A stretch of DNA of 64,000 nt, from positions 1,674,001-1,738,000 of the forward strand of contig NC_009614.1 in the NCBI RefSeq assembly GCF_000012825.1. Reading direction: 5' to 3'. The stretch is from Phocaeicola vulgatus ATCC 8482 (GTDB lineage Bacteria > Bacteroidota > Bacteroidia > Bacteroidales > Bacteroidaceae). The notes beneath the pieces are model-generated. The model saw only the letters and a program-made list of their open reading frames with translations. It did not search any database and had not been told where the DNA came from. The number at the start of each line of letters is the position of its first letter. The stretch's first letter is position 1. Shown in pieces: positions 53,871-61,778 of the stretch. Made by a program: the position numbers and the translations under genes.

Positions 53871-55484
53871 TTAACATTCTACCACCCGGTATACATTTCC
53901 CTTGGTGGTATGTACCCGTTCGCCCAGCTGGGGCAGGATACGGCTCAGGCTGTAGGCGGTCATCCCTCTCATGATCGAAGGATGAGCGGCCTTCATGCGT
54001 TCAAACAGTTGGGTGGCGGAGAGGCTAAGCACTTCCTGCGGATTGTCCTCTTCTGTAGCAAAGCGAAAGCAAAGGCGGAATACCTCTTCTTCGGGTACAT
54101 GCTTGTAGAATAAGGCATTATGTTGCTGTATAGTCTGTTCCTCTTCTTTATTGAACCAGCTTCGTTCACCGGATAGAAGTTCTGTTTTAAGCTGGGCGTA
54201 CAATTGCTTATGCTCTACGGACGTGGTGCAGTCTATGGCATGCTTCAGACTGACGCAAAGAAAGCGGCGTGAGCCGGTGCGGTCTACCAGCAAATCCTCC
54301 CGGTTGCTGGTGCCGATGAACGAGGCAATACGGGGAAGCGATGAAGCGCTGTGTTTGTAAGCCTTGCGGATATTCAGTGCGGAGGCTTGCATCAGGTTCT
54401 TCAGCAAAGGCATTTTGGACGCACCTAGTTTGTCGAATTCATCCAGGTTGATTAATCCGTAGGCAGCCAGCTTGGCTTCGGCGGATGTCGGGGAGCTTAG
54501 GTCGTAACTTTCCGTGTAGTAGGATTTCAGCCTATCGGGCATCAGCAGACGGCAGAACGTACTTTTCCCCAATCCCTGGCGACTGCTCACCAGCAGGGGA
54601 GCCACACTGTTGGCGCGGTTGTTATCCGGATTGAGCTGCATCCATTGGGCAGAGAGTCCCAGCATCCAACGGTGGAAACCGTTCACCCATACCGGGTCGT
54701 CGGACACCCTGCGTGCCAACGCGGACACCCGGTCCGTGCCGTCCCATTCGGGAAGCTGCTCAAAATAGGCAGTAAAGGGATGGTATTCACTGATGCGGCG
54801 TGAGCGCACAAAGCGTTGAATGTCCCTGTCCCAACAGTCTATGCCCGTTTCAATAGCCTCCAGACTTAGTGAGTTCATCCATCGTTCGTCCACCTTGGCG
54901 TAACGCAGATGAGTATCGGGAATGTTGTTTTCTACACTTGCCACTTCAGTTTCTTCAGTAAGCACATTGAACCGGAAGCGGTAGCGGGAGGTGAGGAAAG
55001 CGGTCACTTCCTGCATCAGGGTATGTGATTTCGCCTTCTTGCCAGTATCTTCTGGGGAGGTTGGTCCCGCTTTTTTCTGAACATCTTTTTTCAAGTGAGC
55101 GGAATCCTTCTCTGTCTTTTCAGTTGAGACTGTCGGATGTGTCCGAGAATCGTCCATACTCCCCGGCAGGTTATCCTTACCGTTTTCAGTGAGAAGAACC
55201 TGTGAGTCGGCCATCTCTCTTACTCCGTCTTCGTCCGACACGATGTAGTGGTAACTGCCCGTGGGAGCATTCCCGTCGGTGCGCGGAGTCCAGTTCAATG
55301 CCAGAACTACTTGACCCTCGCGGATATCCAGCGCCAGACGCACGCCGGGTATAGTCCGGCAAAGCGGCATCAGCCCGTTGAGAGCGGATACGAGATCACG
55401 ACGCGGTGTTCCGTCAATAGGAACAGGGCTTGACAGGAATTTGCTTCCGAAGAAGACTGTTTTGAGAGTAGCGAATACATTCAT
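53871..55484 (-). CDS. VapE-family P-loop protein (copy 2)
   Basis: A 537-residue protein of the VapE family. Residues 1-95 form an N-terminal domain missing from copy 1 (resembling the VirE/BT4734-like N-terminal domain), then a charged Lys/Ser-rich linker (about 100-155) and the ATPase core. Here the P-loop is intact (RQGLGKSTFCRLL, near 300), with Walker B INLDEFD and sensor SFIGTSNRED. The core is clearly homologous to copy 1 throughout. It sits inside the invertible segment, convergent with the fimbrial genes, behind a promoter and a large quasi-repeat array. Related ATPases work with primases in phage and plasmid replication; the actual role is unknown. Confidence 0.85.
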   Translation of the reverse strand: MNVFATLKTVFFGSKFLSSPVPIDGTPRRDLVSALNGLMPLCRTIPGVRLALDIREGQVVLALNWTPRTDGNAPTGSYHYIVSDEDGVREMADSQVLLTENGKDNLPGSMDDSRTHPTVSTEKTEKDSAHLKKDVQKKAGPTSPEDTGKKAKSHTLMQEVTAFLTSRYRFRFNVLTEETEVASVENNIPDTHLRYAKVDERWMNSLSLEAIETGIDCWDRDIQRFVRSRRISEYHPFTAYFEQLPEWDGTDRVSALARRVSDDPVWVNGFHRWMLGLSAQWMQLNPDNNRANSVAPLLVSSRQGLGKSTFCRLLMPDRLKSYYTESYDLSSPTSAEAKLAAYGLINLDEFDKLGASKMPLLKNLMQASALNIRKAYKHSASSLPRIASFIGTSNREDLLVDRTGSRRFLCVSLKHAIDCTTSVEHKQLYAQLKTELLSGERSWFNKEEEQTIQQHNALFYKHVPEEEVFRLCFRFATEEDNPQEVLSLSATQLFERMKAAHPSIMRGMTAYSLSRILPQLGERVHTTKGNVYRVVEC

Positions 55485-55512
55485 GAGTTACTTTTTTAAG
55501 TTTGGCAAACTA

Positions 55513-55543
55513 CAAATATACAACATAAAAAGGCGTTTGTCAA
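55513..55543 (-). promoter_or_regulatory. Promoter of vapE copy 2
   Basis: On the minus strand TTG (55543-55541) and TATATTTG (55520-55513) are 20 bp apart. The -33 region reads TTGACAAA as in copy 1. Confidence 0.75.
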
Positions 55544-55566
55544 GAGGGGGCGGAAATATGGCAGAT

Positions 55567-55936
55567 CTTGGTGCAGGATTCGATGAAACTTGGTGCAAGA
55601 TTTAATGGAACTTGGGGCAAAATTCAATGGATACAGGGCGCAATACATACGTATGTGTGACCCGATGCTTATGTACGTGTGGGCTTACACGTTACTAACA
55701 TACGAGCTGACACGTTACTAATGTTGGGGCTTATACGTTACTAATGTTATTGTTGAATACGCCTTTATGTTTTTAAAATACACCTTGAGCTTTAAAAAAT
55801 ACGTCTTCAACTTTTAAGAAAACATCTTCAGGCTTTTAAAAAACAACTATACGTTTTTAAAACACGCCAGCTTGTTCAGTGCACAGACTTAGCCTGTTCA
55901 GCTTACAGACCTAGTCTGTTCCGTGTATTACTCCCC
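55567..55936. repeat. Four blocks of phased 21-23-bp quasi-repeats upstream of vapE copy 2
   Basis: Block 1: CTTGGTGCAGG / CTTGGTGCAAG / CTTGGGGCAAA at 55567, 55589, 55611 (22 bp). Block 2: ACGTTACTAA in units starting 55677, 55700, 55723 (23 bp). Block 3: AATAC/AAAAC/AACAC at 55756, 55777, 55798, 55819, 55840, 55861, exactly 21 bp apart, most units ending in TTTTAA. Block 4: CTTGTTCAG / CCTGTTCAG / TCTGTTCCG at 55871, 55893, 55915 (22 bp). Each block has its own consensus but the period is nearly constant over about 370 bp. Not CRISPR: there are no identical repeats with spacers. Confidence 0.8.
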
Positions 55937-56747
55937 CACTAATCCGATACGCTCCCTTTTCCCCTCATCCTGTCATCTTATGTAATATGCACAGAAAATC
56001 AGCCGGTTAAATCTGAAACCATTTCCCCTCACTTCCATTTCAGCCCGTATCGTTTTATTCCTTCACAAAAAATGTGAAAGAGCAGGCTGAAAGGAGGCTG
56101 ACAGAGCAATGACAGGAGCCCCTTCATAGCCGGAACGCTTATGGGCAGGGAGTTTCAGCGATAGATGAAAGGAGAAAAGGAACAACCGGATTTTATCGCT
56201 GAGGCATTTAAAATGAAGATAATCTCAGCATTTCCACCTGCGAATGAACAGATGATCATCCATGTTTTGAGCCTGATTTATGATTGGTATGAAAGATTTA
56301 TATCTTTCAGGCTATGTAACAATAATCCTCCCGGTATTTCTATACTCAAGATAAATTATATCACAATTCTTGCTGCTCCAAACAGAAGGTATATTTGCAA
56401 AATATACAAATGATGCTTCCGGCAACGGAGTAATTCTTTCTTCGCTTTCTTTTTAGGAATTCATCTAACGAACAATTTTATTATATGCAAAACAATTGCG
56501 AGGCCTGTTTATGAAACATGTGTTGATATTAAAATAGCAATTACTGTGGAAAATCAACTGTCATCCAACACATTAAAAACACATTAACCAATGCCACTAT
56601 AATAGCATTACATGATTTCTATTATCTATATGTACTAAAACAATATATTCTGTTAGAAAATCTGACCAGTAAAAAAGAATATTCACACCTGAAAGCCGAG
56701 TTCTGTTCCAATTATTAAATAAAATATTAAGCTAATTCAATTTAATA
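55937..56747. other. Intergenic region between the repeat array and the IS1182 element
   Basis: About 800 bp, AT-rich towards the right, with no convincing gene. An 82-codon frame at 56165-56413 lacks a recognisable product and a good ribosome binding site. The motif GGCTGAAAGGA near 56085 also occurs after vapE copy 1 at 4385. Probably degenerate sequence. Confidence 0.5.
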
Positions 56748-56814
56748 GAAGGTGTGTCGTAATGCACGATGCACCTCTTTTTTGTTCATCACTATACAAA
56801 TCTGTTCATTTTCT

Positions 56815-58470
56815 TTAAGCTGCGATCTTTTGAAGATTTCTTTGATTTATGTGTTCCCAGCATCTAAAAACAGCAGTTGTAAGCTTATAAAACAGTCTAA
56901 TCAGCCAGTTCATACCTTCTTTTGTCAGTTTTGCACACATCTTTTTTATATTGAAGGCAATGGCTAGGAAGGCAAAGTCCATGAAGACCTTGTCCTTTCC
57001 AAAATGTCGGAAACGTTTGTAGTTCATATTGTTTTTAATTTGTCCGAACACGGCCTCCGGTTCTATGCATCTCTGCCCTCTGTGTTTCAGTCCTTTCTCA
57101 GAGCAGAGCAGTTCTTTGGCTCTCCGCTTGTATTGTCTAAGCCTATGATTCAGTTCTATCGTCCTGTTTCCTTTTGCTTTAAAACAGCGGCATCGCAGGG
57201 GACAGCCTTCACACCTGACAGCTCTGTACCGTGCATTTTCGCTGACATATCCGGATGCTGTTTTCACATTCCTGGTGCCTATCCTCCGCATCCTTTGCCC
57301 CATAGGGCAGATGCAGAAGTCATGTTCTTCATTGTAGTAGAAGTTTTCGGCCTTGAACGGGTCCGGTTTGAATCTCGGCCGCTGCTCCATGTGGAAATAG
57401 TTGTACTTTACGTAGGCTTCCATGCCGTTTTCGGACATGAAGCGGTAATTCTCTTCGGAGCCATAGCCGGAATCAGCAGCCACCGTATGGGCCATCCGGT
57501 CATACCTGTTTGAAAAAGATTGCAGGAAAGGAATCAGGGTCAGTGTATCCGTAGGGTTCGGGAAGAGTGCAAAATCGGTGATGAACTGATTTTCGGTGCC
57601 GATTTGAAGGTTGTAACCGGGCTTCGTCTGTCCGTTGCGCATGGCATCCTCCTTCATTCTCATAAAAGTAGCGTCCTTGTCCGTCTTGGAATAGGAATTC
57701 CTCTCTTGCAGCGTTTCCGGATGGCAGTCGTATTCCTGCAGTTTGTCCCTGTGTTCTTCCAGTTCCTTCAACTGTTTGCGTTTCTTTTTCAGTTCAGTCT
57801 TTTCCTCTTTCGCGGATGGCTCGGAAACCTGTTCCAGTGCATGACGCAATTCTCCTGCCATTTCAGTCAGCATGGCCGGAGTGAACCCAACCTCCTCATT
57901 GTTCTCTGATGACTTCTCCCGGGCAATGACATCGTCTATCTGCCCTAACAGGACATGTATCTTCTTCATCAGGCGTTCACGGTTCCGCTCAACCGTTTTT
58001 CGCCAGACGAAAGTGTACTTGTTGGCTTTGGATTCGATCTTTGTCCCGTCAATGTATTCCACATTCAGGCTGATGAAGCCTTTGGAAGAGAGAAGAAGTA
58101 CGGTTTGCGTAAACACCTCGTTGATTTCCTTCTTCACCCGGTTGCGGAAACGGTTGATGGTAATGAAATCCGGTTTCTCATATCCGGCCAGCCAGATATA
58201 ATGGATGTCACGGTGAAGGAGCTTTTCAATTTTCCGGCAGGAGTAGATGTTGTTCATATAGGCATACAGAATTACCTTGAGCATCATCCTGGGGTGGTAA
58301 GGGCTGCGGCCGCATTCCTTATACAGCTTTCTGAAACTTTCAAGATTCAAGCCCTCAACCAGGGCGTCAACCATGCGCACCGGATCGTTTTCTGCAATAT
58401 CCTCATCAATTCTTTGAGGAAAAAGAACGGTTTGGTTGGGATTGTAAGGACGAAAATGTATCTTTGTCAT
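56815..58470 (-). CDS. IS1182-family transposase
   Basis: A 551-residue DDE transposase, full length and uninterrupted. N-terminal DUF772-type domain: FRPYNPNQTVLFP, YHPRMMLKVILYAYMNNIYS near 58-77, LLHRDIHYIWLAGYEKPDF near 83-101. Catalytic Asp candidates lie in NVEYIDGTKIESKANKY near 138 and AADSGYGSEENYRFM near 330, and the Glu in CIEPEAVFGQIKNNMNYKRF near 478. A cysteine cluster (CEGCPLRCRCFKAKGNR, about 425-441) is typical of this family. Related by domain, but not closely, to the other transposase in the window at 19714. Confidence 0.92.
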   Translation of the reverse strand: MTKIHFRPYNPNQTVLFPQRIDEDIAENDPVRMVDALVEGLNLESFRKLYKECGRSPYHPRMMLKVILYAYMNNIYSCRKIEKLLHRDIHYIWLAGYEKPDFITINRFRNRVKKEINEVFTQTVLLLSSKGFISLNVEYIDGTKIESKANKYTFVWRKTVERNRERLMKKIHVLLGQIDDVIAREKSSENNEEVGFTPAMLTEMAGELRHALEQVSEPSAKEEKTELKKKRKQLKELEEHRDKLQEYDCHPETLQERNSYSKTDKDATFMRMKEDAMRNGQTKPGYNLQIGTENQFITDFALFPNPTDTLTLIPFLQSFSNRYDRMAHTVAADSGYGSEENYRFMSENGMEAYVKYNYFHMEQRPRFKPDPFKAENFYYNEEHDFCICPMGQRMRRIGTRNVKTASGYVSENARYRAVRCEGCPLRCRCFKAKGNRTIELNHRLRQYKRRAKELLCSEKGLKHRGQRCIEPEAVFGQIKNNMNYKRFRHFGKDKVFMDFAFLAIAFNIKKMCAKLTKEGMNWLIRLFYKLTTAVFRCWEHINQRNLQKIAA

Positions 58471-58514
58471 AGTAAAGAACTTATGCTTAAAGATACAAAG
58501 TCTTTAGGTAATAA

Positions 58515-58546
58515 CAAAGCCCCAGCTTGTGAAAGTCGGGGCTTTG
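58515..58546 (-). terminator. Insulating hairpin inside the right end of the IS1182 element
   Basis: CAAAGCCCC (58515-58523) and GGGGCTTTG (58538-58546) form a perfect 9-bp stem between the right terminus and the transposase start; on the minus strand it is followed by TTATTACC. It would stop transcription entering from the surface-protein B gene. Confidence 0.75.
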
Positions 58547-58642
58547 TGCGTAAAAAACAGAAGGTGTGCATTTTGACACACCTTCGTTCTTTATAGAGTA
58601 ATAGAAAGAATATACATTTAAAGCATAATCTATTCTTCTATG

Positions 58643-61369
58643 TTATCGTTTGTTAACAGTCATAGCAACTTTAATTATTACATCGTGACCATACATATCC
58701 TTGCACTTGATAGTCAATGTAGAAGGAACAGCAGCAGTCGGATTCGTTTCAGAAGACAAAGCAGTAGCCTTGAAACCTGTAATATGCTTATTATTATCTA
58801 TAATTACATCAAAGTATTCTTCTTCACCATTTGCATCACTGGTCAAAGTCGCATCTGTAATAATCAGACTTGATTCATAAGGTGTACTTAACAGTTTGCT
58901 ATATCTGCTATCTTTAGCACTTGTTCCAAAAATGAAGCTGTCAGCAGCAAAGTCAAGACGATCTGTACCATAAGTTAATTTTGTAGACGGCATTGCAGTG
59001 GTATAATTACCGTCGCTATCCTTATCTGTATACGGAGCGCCTAATTGTTCGCGAGTAGCCCATGCCCAAGTATAAGTGCTATTATAAATACAGTTGTAGA
59101 TAGTTTCAAATCTTTCAGCTTCTCTAGTTACATCATCATAACCACCTTCAGAATTCTTCACTGAAGAAATCTTACCATAGTTGTAAACCACTGTAGTGGT
59201 ATGTTTAACTGAGTTGTTGATGTAATCTTTAGCAACTTCTAATGTTTTGTCTCCGGCAACTACTACAGCAACATCTTTATTTCCATCTTTCTTAGATGTA
59301 GCGAATGTTATGTTATAGTTAGCGGCAGCACCTGTACCATAGTTGAATACTTCAGACATCTTCATAGAACCCTTTGTAGCTGTTTCAGCTGTCCAAGCGA
59401 TATCATTGGCGTCATTCATAGGAATCATGTAACAATTATAGATGCCATCAGTAACCTGTGCAGTTTTAACAGAGAATCCCGCAGGAATAGTAGTAGGCAA
59501 TACCTTAGTCATAGAAACTTTCATAGTGGCTAATACATGTCCTGAAGCATTCTTGATAGTCAATGTTCCATTATAAGTTTTGTTATCTTCATACTTGGTC
59601 CAGTCATCAACAGTCGGAACAGTATAAACTTTGGCAACCTTGCTGAAATCTGCCGGGAATGTATTTGGAGCAGCTGTATTGTACAGTACATTATTATTAG
59701 CATCAACAAAGATAGCATTGAATGCAGGATTTACATTATTAACCTTGTCTGTAGTCCAAGTAGCAGCAGTCGGAGCAGTTAACTTAGTCAAAGACACAGC
59801 AACCTTATCTGACTGAGTGTCAGTAACAGCTTTGTCAGTCGGATTAAGTGCAGTAACAGTAGTGGCAGTAGCATTCCAATCTGTAGCAGCATTACCTAAC
59901 TGCACATAAAACGCTTTACCATCAGGATCAACTAAAGTACCATCAAAGTTTACAGCATATACACGGAAACCAATAACATCATTAATAGCCGTAGTGCTGT
60001 TGATGGTAATTTCTGTAGAAGTACCTTCAACCACTGTATTCAAACCAGAATAAGTATAGCTATTCCATGCATTCAATTCAGACGGTGCAGATTCTACCGC
60101 ATTAGCCTTATCTAAAACTACATAAATACCACGGATATTTACCGGAGCTGTTACTTTATCATCGGCTGTAGACAAAGCAATTTTGATAGCCTCTCCTTGT
60201 ACTGCAGGATATAATTTTTGAGTTTGACGGTCGTCTCCGTTATCTACTTTAACATTTGTATTAACCTTATCTAAAGGAATAATGGTAGTAGCCGCATCAC
60301 TCTTCCAAGCTAATTCTTGATATGTTACATTAGTACCATCTTCTGCTTTAGTGAAACGATTATGAATATCCTTGACGTTTGTTGCATCAACAAAATAGTT
60401 TAAAGACTTTTCACCTACATATTCAGTCCAATCCAAAGTTAAGTCATAAGATGAAATAACTTCTCTTGTTTCAGCAGTAGACAAGGTGTTATTTACCTGT
60501 ACAGCAAAGAGAATAGATTCAGTATCATTGCCAACTTTGGTTTCTGTTACAGCAGAAAAAGCTTTTTCATCATAATTCTTCAAAGCAACTGTAACTTCCC
60601 ACAATCCGTTGTTTCCTGCCGCACGGCTTAATAATCCATTATATTTCTCAACTTTCTGAACAGATAAAAATTCATTCAAGTTCTGTCCTTGGCTATTAGT
60701 CAAAGAAATCATATCAGGAGTAAGAACCGCATTTGTCGGAGATACACGTACTACAAACTTGTCACCAGTCTGAACTTGTTTACCCTTAGTAAATGTTATA
60801 GCATTTGTAATACCTTCACTAAATACGTTTTCTTTTTCAATAGCAGTGGAGAAAATCAATTCATCGCCTGTAGGATTAGCAGAATACGAAGCCACCAGTT
60901 CTACACTAGTAACCATATCAGCAATCTTGCCTACAATGTCTTCTACTTTCTTAGTGGCAGCATCAACTTTTTCTGCCATTTCTTTCAATGCTGCGTCAGT
61001 GGATTCTTCTACTTCTTTTTTCAATGTCTCAATTTCTGCTTGTACAGCTTTGATTGCTTCTGCCTTTGCATCTGCAACAGCTTTGTCTGCAGCGGCTTTT
61101 GCAGCAGCGGCAGCATCACCAGCAGCTTTTGCAGCGGTTTCAGCGGCAGTTGCTTTAGCAAGAGCATCGCTTGCATCTTTTGCAGCAGTAGTTAAAGCAG
61201 CTTGCAAAGTAGCGATCTGAGAAGTCATGTCCTCCTTAGTCGCCAGTTTGTTAATTTGTTCCTGCAAATTGTCTATGTCATCATCATAGTCTTTACAAGA
61301 TACAAATGTTCCTGTCGAAGAAACCATCAAGGCTCCGAACAGGATTGCACTTAAAAATTTTTTGTTCAT
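58643..61369 (-). CDS. Surface-layer-like lipoprotein B (silent copy)
   Basis: A 908-residue lipoprotein sharing the first 30 or so residues with protein A (MNKKFLSAILFGALMV, FVSCKDYDDDID). It then diverges: an alanine-rich coiled coil (about 33-155; TKEDMTSQIATLQAALTTAA, AADKAVADAKAEAIKAVQAE) replaces the collagen-like stretch, followed by a beta-rich region to the end (TIKCKDMYGHDVIIKVAMTV). No enzyme motif. It lies behind a headless regulator fragment with no promoter, so it should be off in this orientation and on after inversion. It closely resembles the Bacteroides phase-variable surface-layer proteins, from memory. Confidence 0.8.
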   Translation of the reverse strand: MNKKFLSAILFGALMVSSTGTFVSCKDYDDDIDNLQEQINKLATKEDMTSQIATLQAALTTAAKDASDALAKATAAETAAKAAGDAAAAAKAAADKAVADAKAEAIKAVQAEIETLKKEVEESTDAALKEMAEKVDAATKKVEDIVGKIADMVTSVELVASYSANPTGDELIFSTAIEKENVFSEGITNAITFTKGKQVQTGDKFVVRVSPTNAVLTPDMISLTNSQGQNLNEFLSVQKVEKYNGLLSRAAGNNGLWEVTVALKNYDEKAFSAVTETKVGNDTESILFAVQVNNTLSTAETREVISSYDLTLDWTEYVGEKSLNYFVDATNVKDIHNRFTKAEDGTNVTYQELAWKSDAATTIIPLDKVNTNVKVDNGDDRQTQKLYPAVQGEAIKIALSTADDKVTAPVNIRGIYVVLDKANAVESAPSELNAWNSYTYSGLNTVVEGTSTEITINSTTAINDVIGFRVYAVNFDGTLVDPDGKAFYVQLGNAATDWNATATTVTALNPTDKAVTDTQSDKVAVSLTKLTAPTAATWTTDKVNNVNPAFNAIFVDANNNVLYNTAAPNTFPADFSKVAKVYTVPTVDDWTKYEDNKTYNGTLTIKNASGHVLATMKVSMTKVLPTTIPAGFSVKTAQVTDGIYNCYMIPMNDANDIAWTAETATKGSMKMSEVFNYGTGAAANYNITFATSKKDGNKDVAVVVAGDKTLEVAKDYINNSVKHTTTVVYNYGKISSVKNSEGGYDDVTREAERFETIYNCIYNSTYTWAWATREQLGAPYTDKDSDGNYTTAMPSTKLTYGTDRLDFAADSFIFGTSAKDSRYSKLLSTPYESSLIITDATLTSDANGEEEYFDVIIDNNKHITGFKATALSSETNPTAAVPSTLTIKCKDMYGHDVIIKVAMTVNKR

Positions 61370-61380
61370 AATAGAAAAAC

Positions 61381-61400
61381 TTTAAATTTATAAATTTAAA
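61381..61400. promoter_or_regulatory. 20-bp perfect palindrome in the leader of surface-protein gene B
   Basis: Identical to the palindrome at 44901-44920 and at the same distance from the start codon. It lies in the second block of shared sequence (61338-61432, matching 44870-44963 with few differences). Confidence 0.6.
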
Positions 61401-61430
61401 AACTCAAAATGTTTATTGTTATAAAAGGAC

Positions 61431-61689
61431 TTAATTGCGTTGAACCATAAAAGGATTCCGACTCTGCGATATATATTGCAGGGGAGTCATGCCAACCACT
61501 TTTCTGAACGCCACATAGAACACGCTCTTGGAGGCGAACCCGCAACGGCTGAAAAGCTCATTCACCGGGCAATCTTTACCGTCCAGCAACTCCTTCGCGC
61601 GAACCACCCTGTAAGAATTTATTAACCGCTTGAAATTGCATCCGAAGTAGTTGTTCACCGCATTACTCAGGTAGGTCGTATTCGTGCCG
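61431..61689 (-). pseudogene. Headless AraC-like regulator cassette (3' half only)
   Basis: Encodes the C-terminal part of a regulator homologous to residues 75-163 of the protein at 44392, including the second helix-turn-helix (NELFSRCGFASKSVFYVAF). The homology begins exactly at the 62-bp repeat; in the matching frame there is a TAG about 20 bp upstream and no ATG. The only possible start is a GTG at 61658 (75 codons). It is best read as a storage cassette: joined to the N-terminal part at 44392-44615 it would give an in-frame regulator of about 160 residues. The 62-bp repeat places the crossover inside the first DNA-binding motif. Confidence 0.85.
61628..61689 (-). repeat. Right copy of the 62-bp inverted repeat (recombination site candidate)
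   Basis: Perfect reverse complement of 44616-44677. It lies 85 bp from the 3' end of the tyrosine recombinase gene. Left of it (towards 61627) the coding sequence diverges from the other copy; right of it there is no homology at all. Confidence 0.9.
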
Positions 61690-61751
61690 GATACTATACA
61701 GTAATACTAATTGTTTGAACACCAGTTATATGTGTGACAACTTTAATGATG

Positions 61752-61778
61752 CAAGGGCCGTTTCAGGTCCTTTTTTAT
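61752..61778 (+). terminator. Terminator facing the recombinase gene end
   Basis: AAGGGCC and GGTCCTT flank a short loop and are followed by a T-run on the plus strand. It would stop plus-strand transcription leaving the invertible segment before it runs antisense into the recombinase gene; the same stem could serve the recombinase message. Confidence 0.5.

Larger units (their letters stand above)
56748..58585 (-). mobile_element. IS1182-family insertion sequence, about 1.84 kb
   Basis: Left end GAAGGTGTGTCGTAATGCAC and right end, read inward, GAAGGTGTGTCAAAATGCAC form terminal inverted repeats with two mismatches. One intact transposase gene on the minus strand. A hairpin terminator (58515-58546) sits inside the right end. 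No target duplication is visible (left flank AATA, right flank GTTC), which may mean that later rearrangement changed one flank or that the boundaries are slightly off. Confidence 0.85.
44616..61689. other. Predicted 17-kb invertible segment
   Basis: Bounded by the perfect 62-bp inverted repeats. It carries, at its two ends and pointing inward, two alternative regulator C-termini each followed by a surface-layer-like gene. The promoter and regulator N-terminus are outside on the left and a tyrosine recombinase gene is outside on the right. Interior cargo: C11 protease, AAA/PD-(D/E)XK protein, two fimbrial lipoproteins, vapE copy 2 with its repeats, and an IS1182 element. Inversion itself is predicted, not observed. 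Confidence 0.75.

Noticed and set aside
55567-55936. CRISPR array
   Set aside because: The units are adjacent and diverged, with no identical repeats separated by unique spacers and no cas genes.
56165-56413. 82-codon open frame as a gene
   Set aside because: No recognisable domain, no clear ribosome binding site or promoter, and it lies in AT-rich degenerate sequence.
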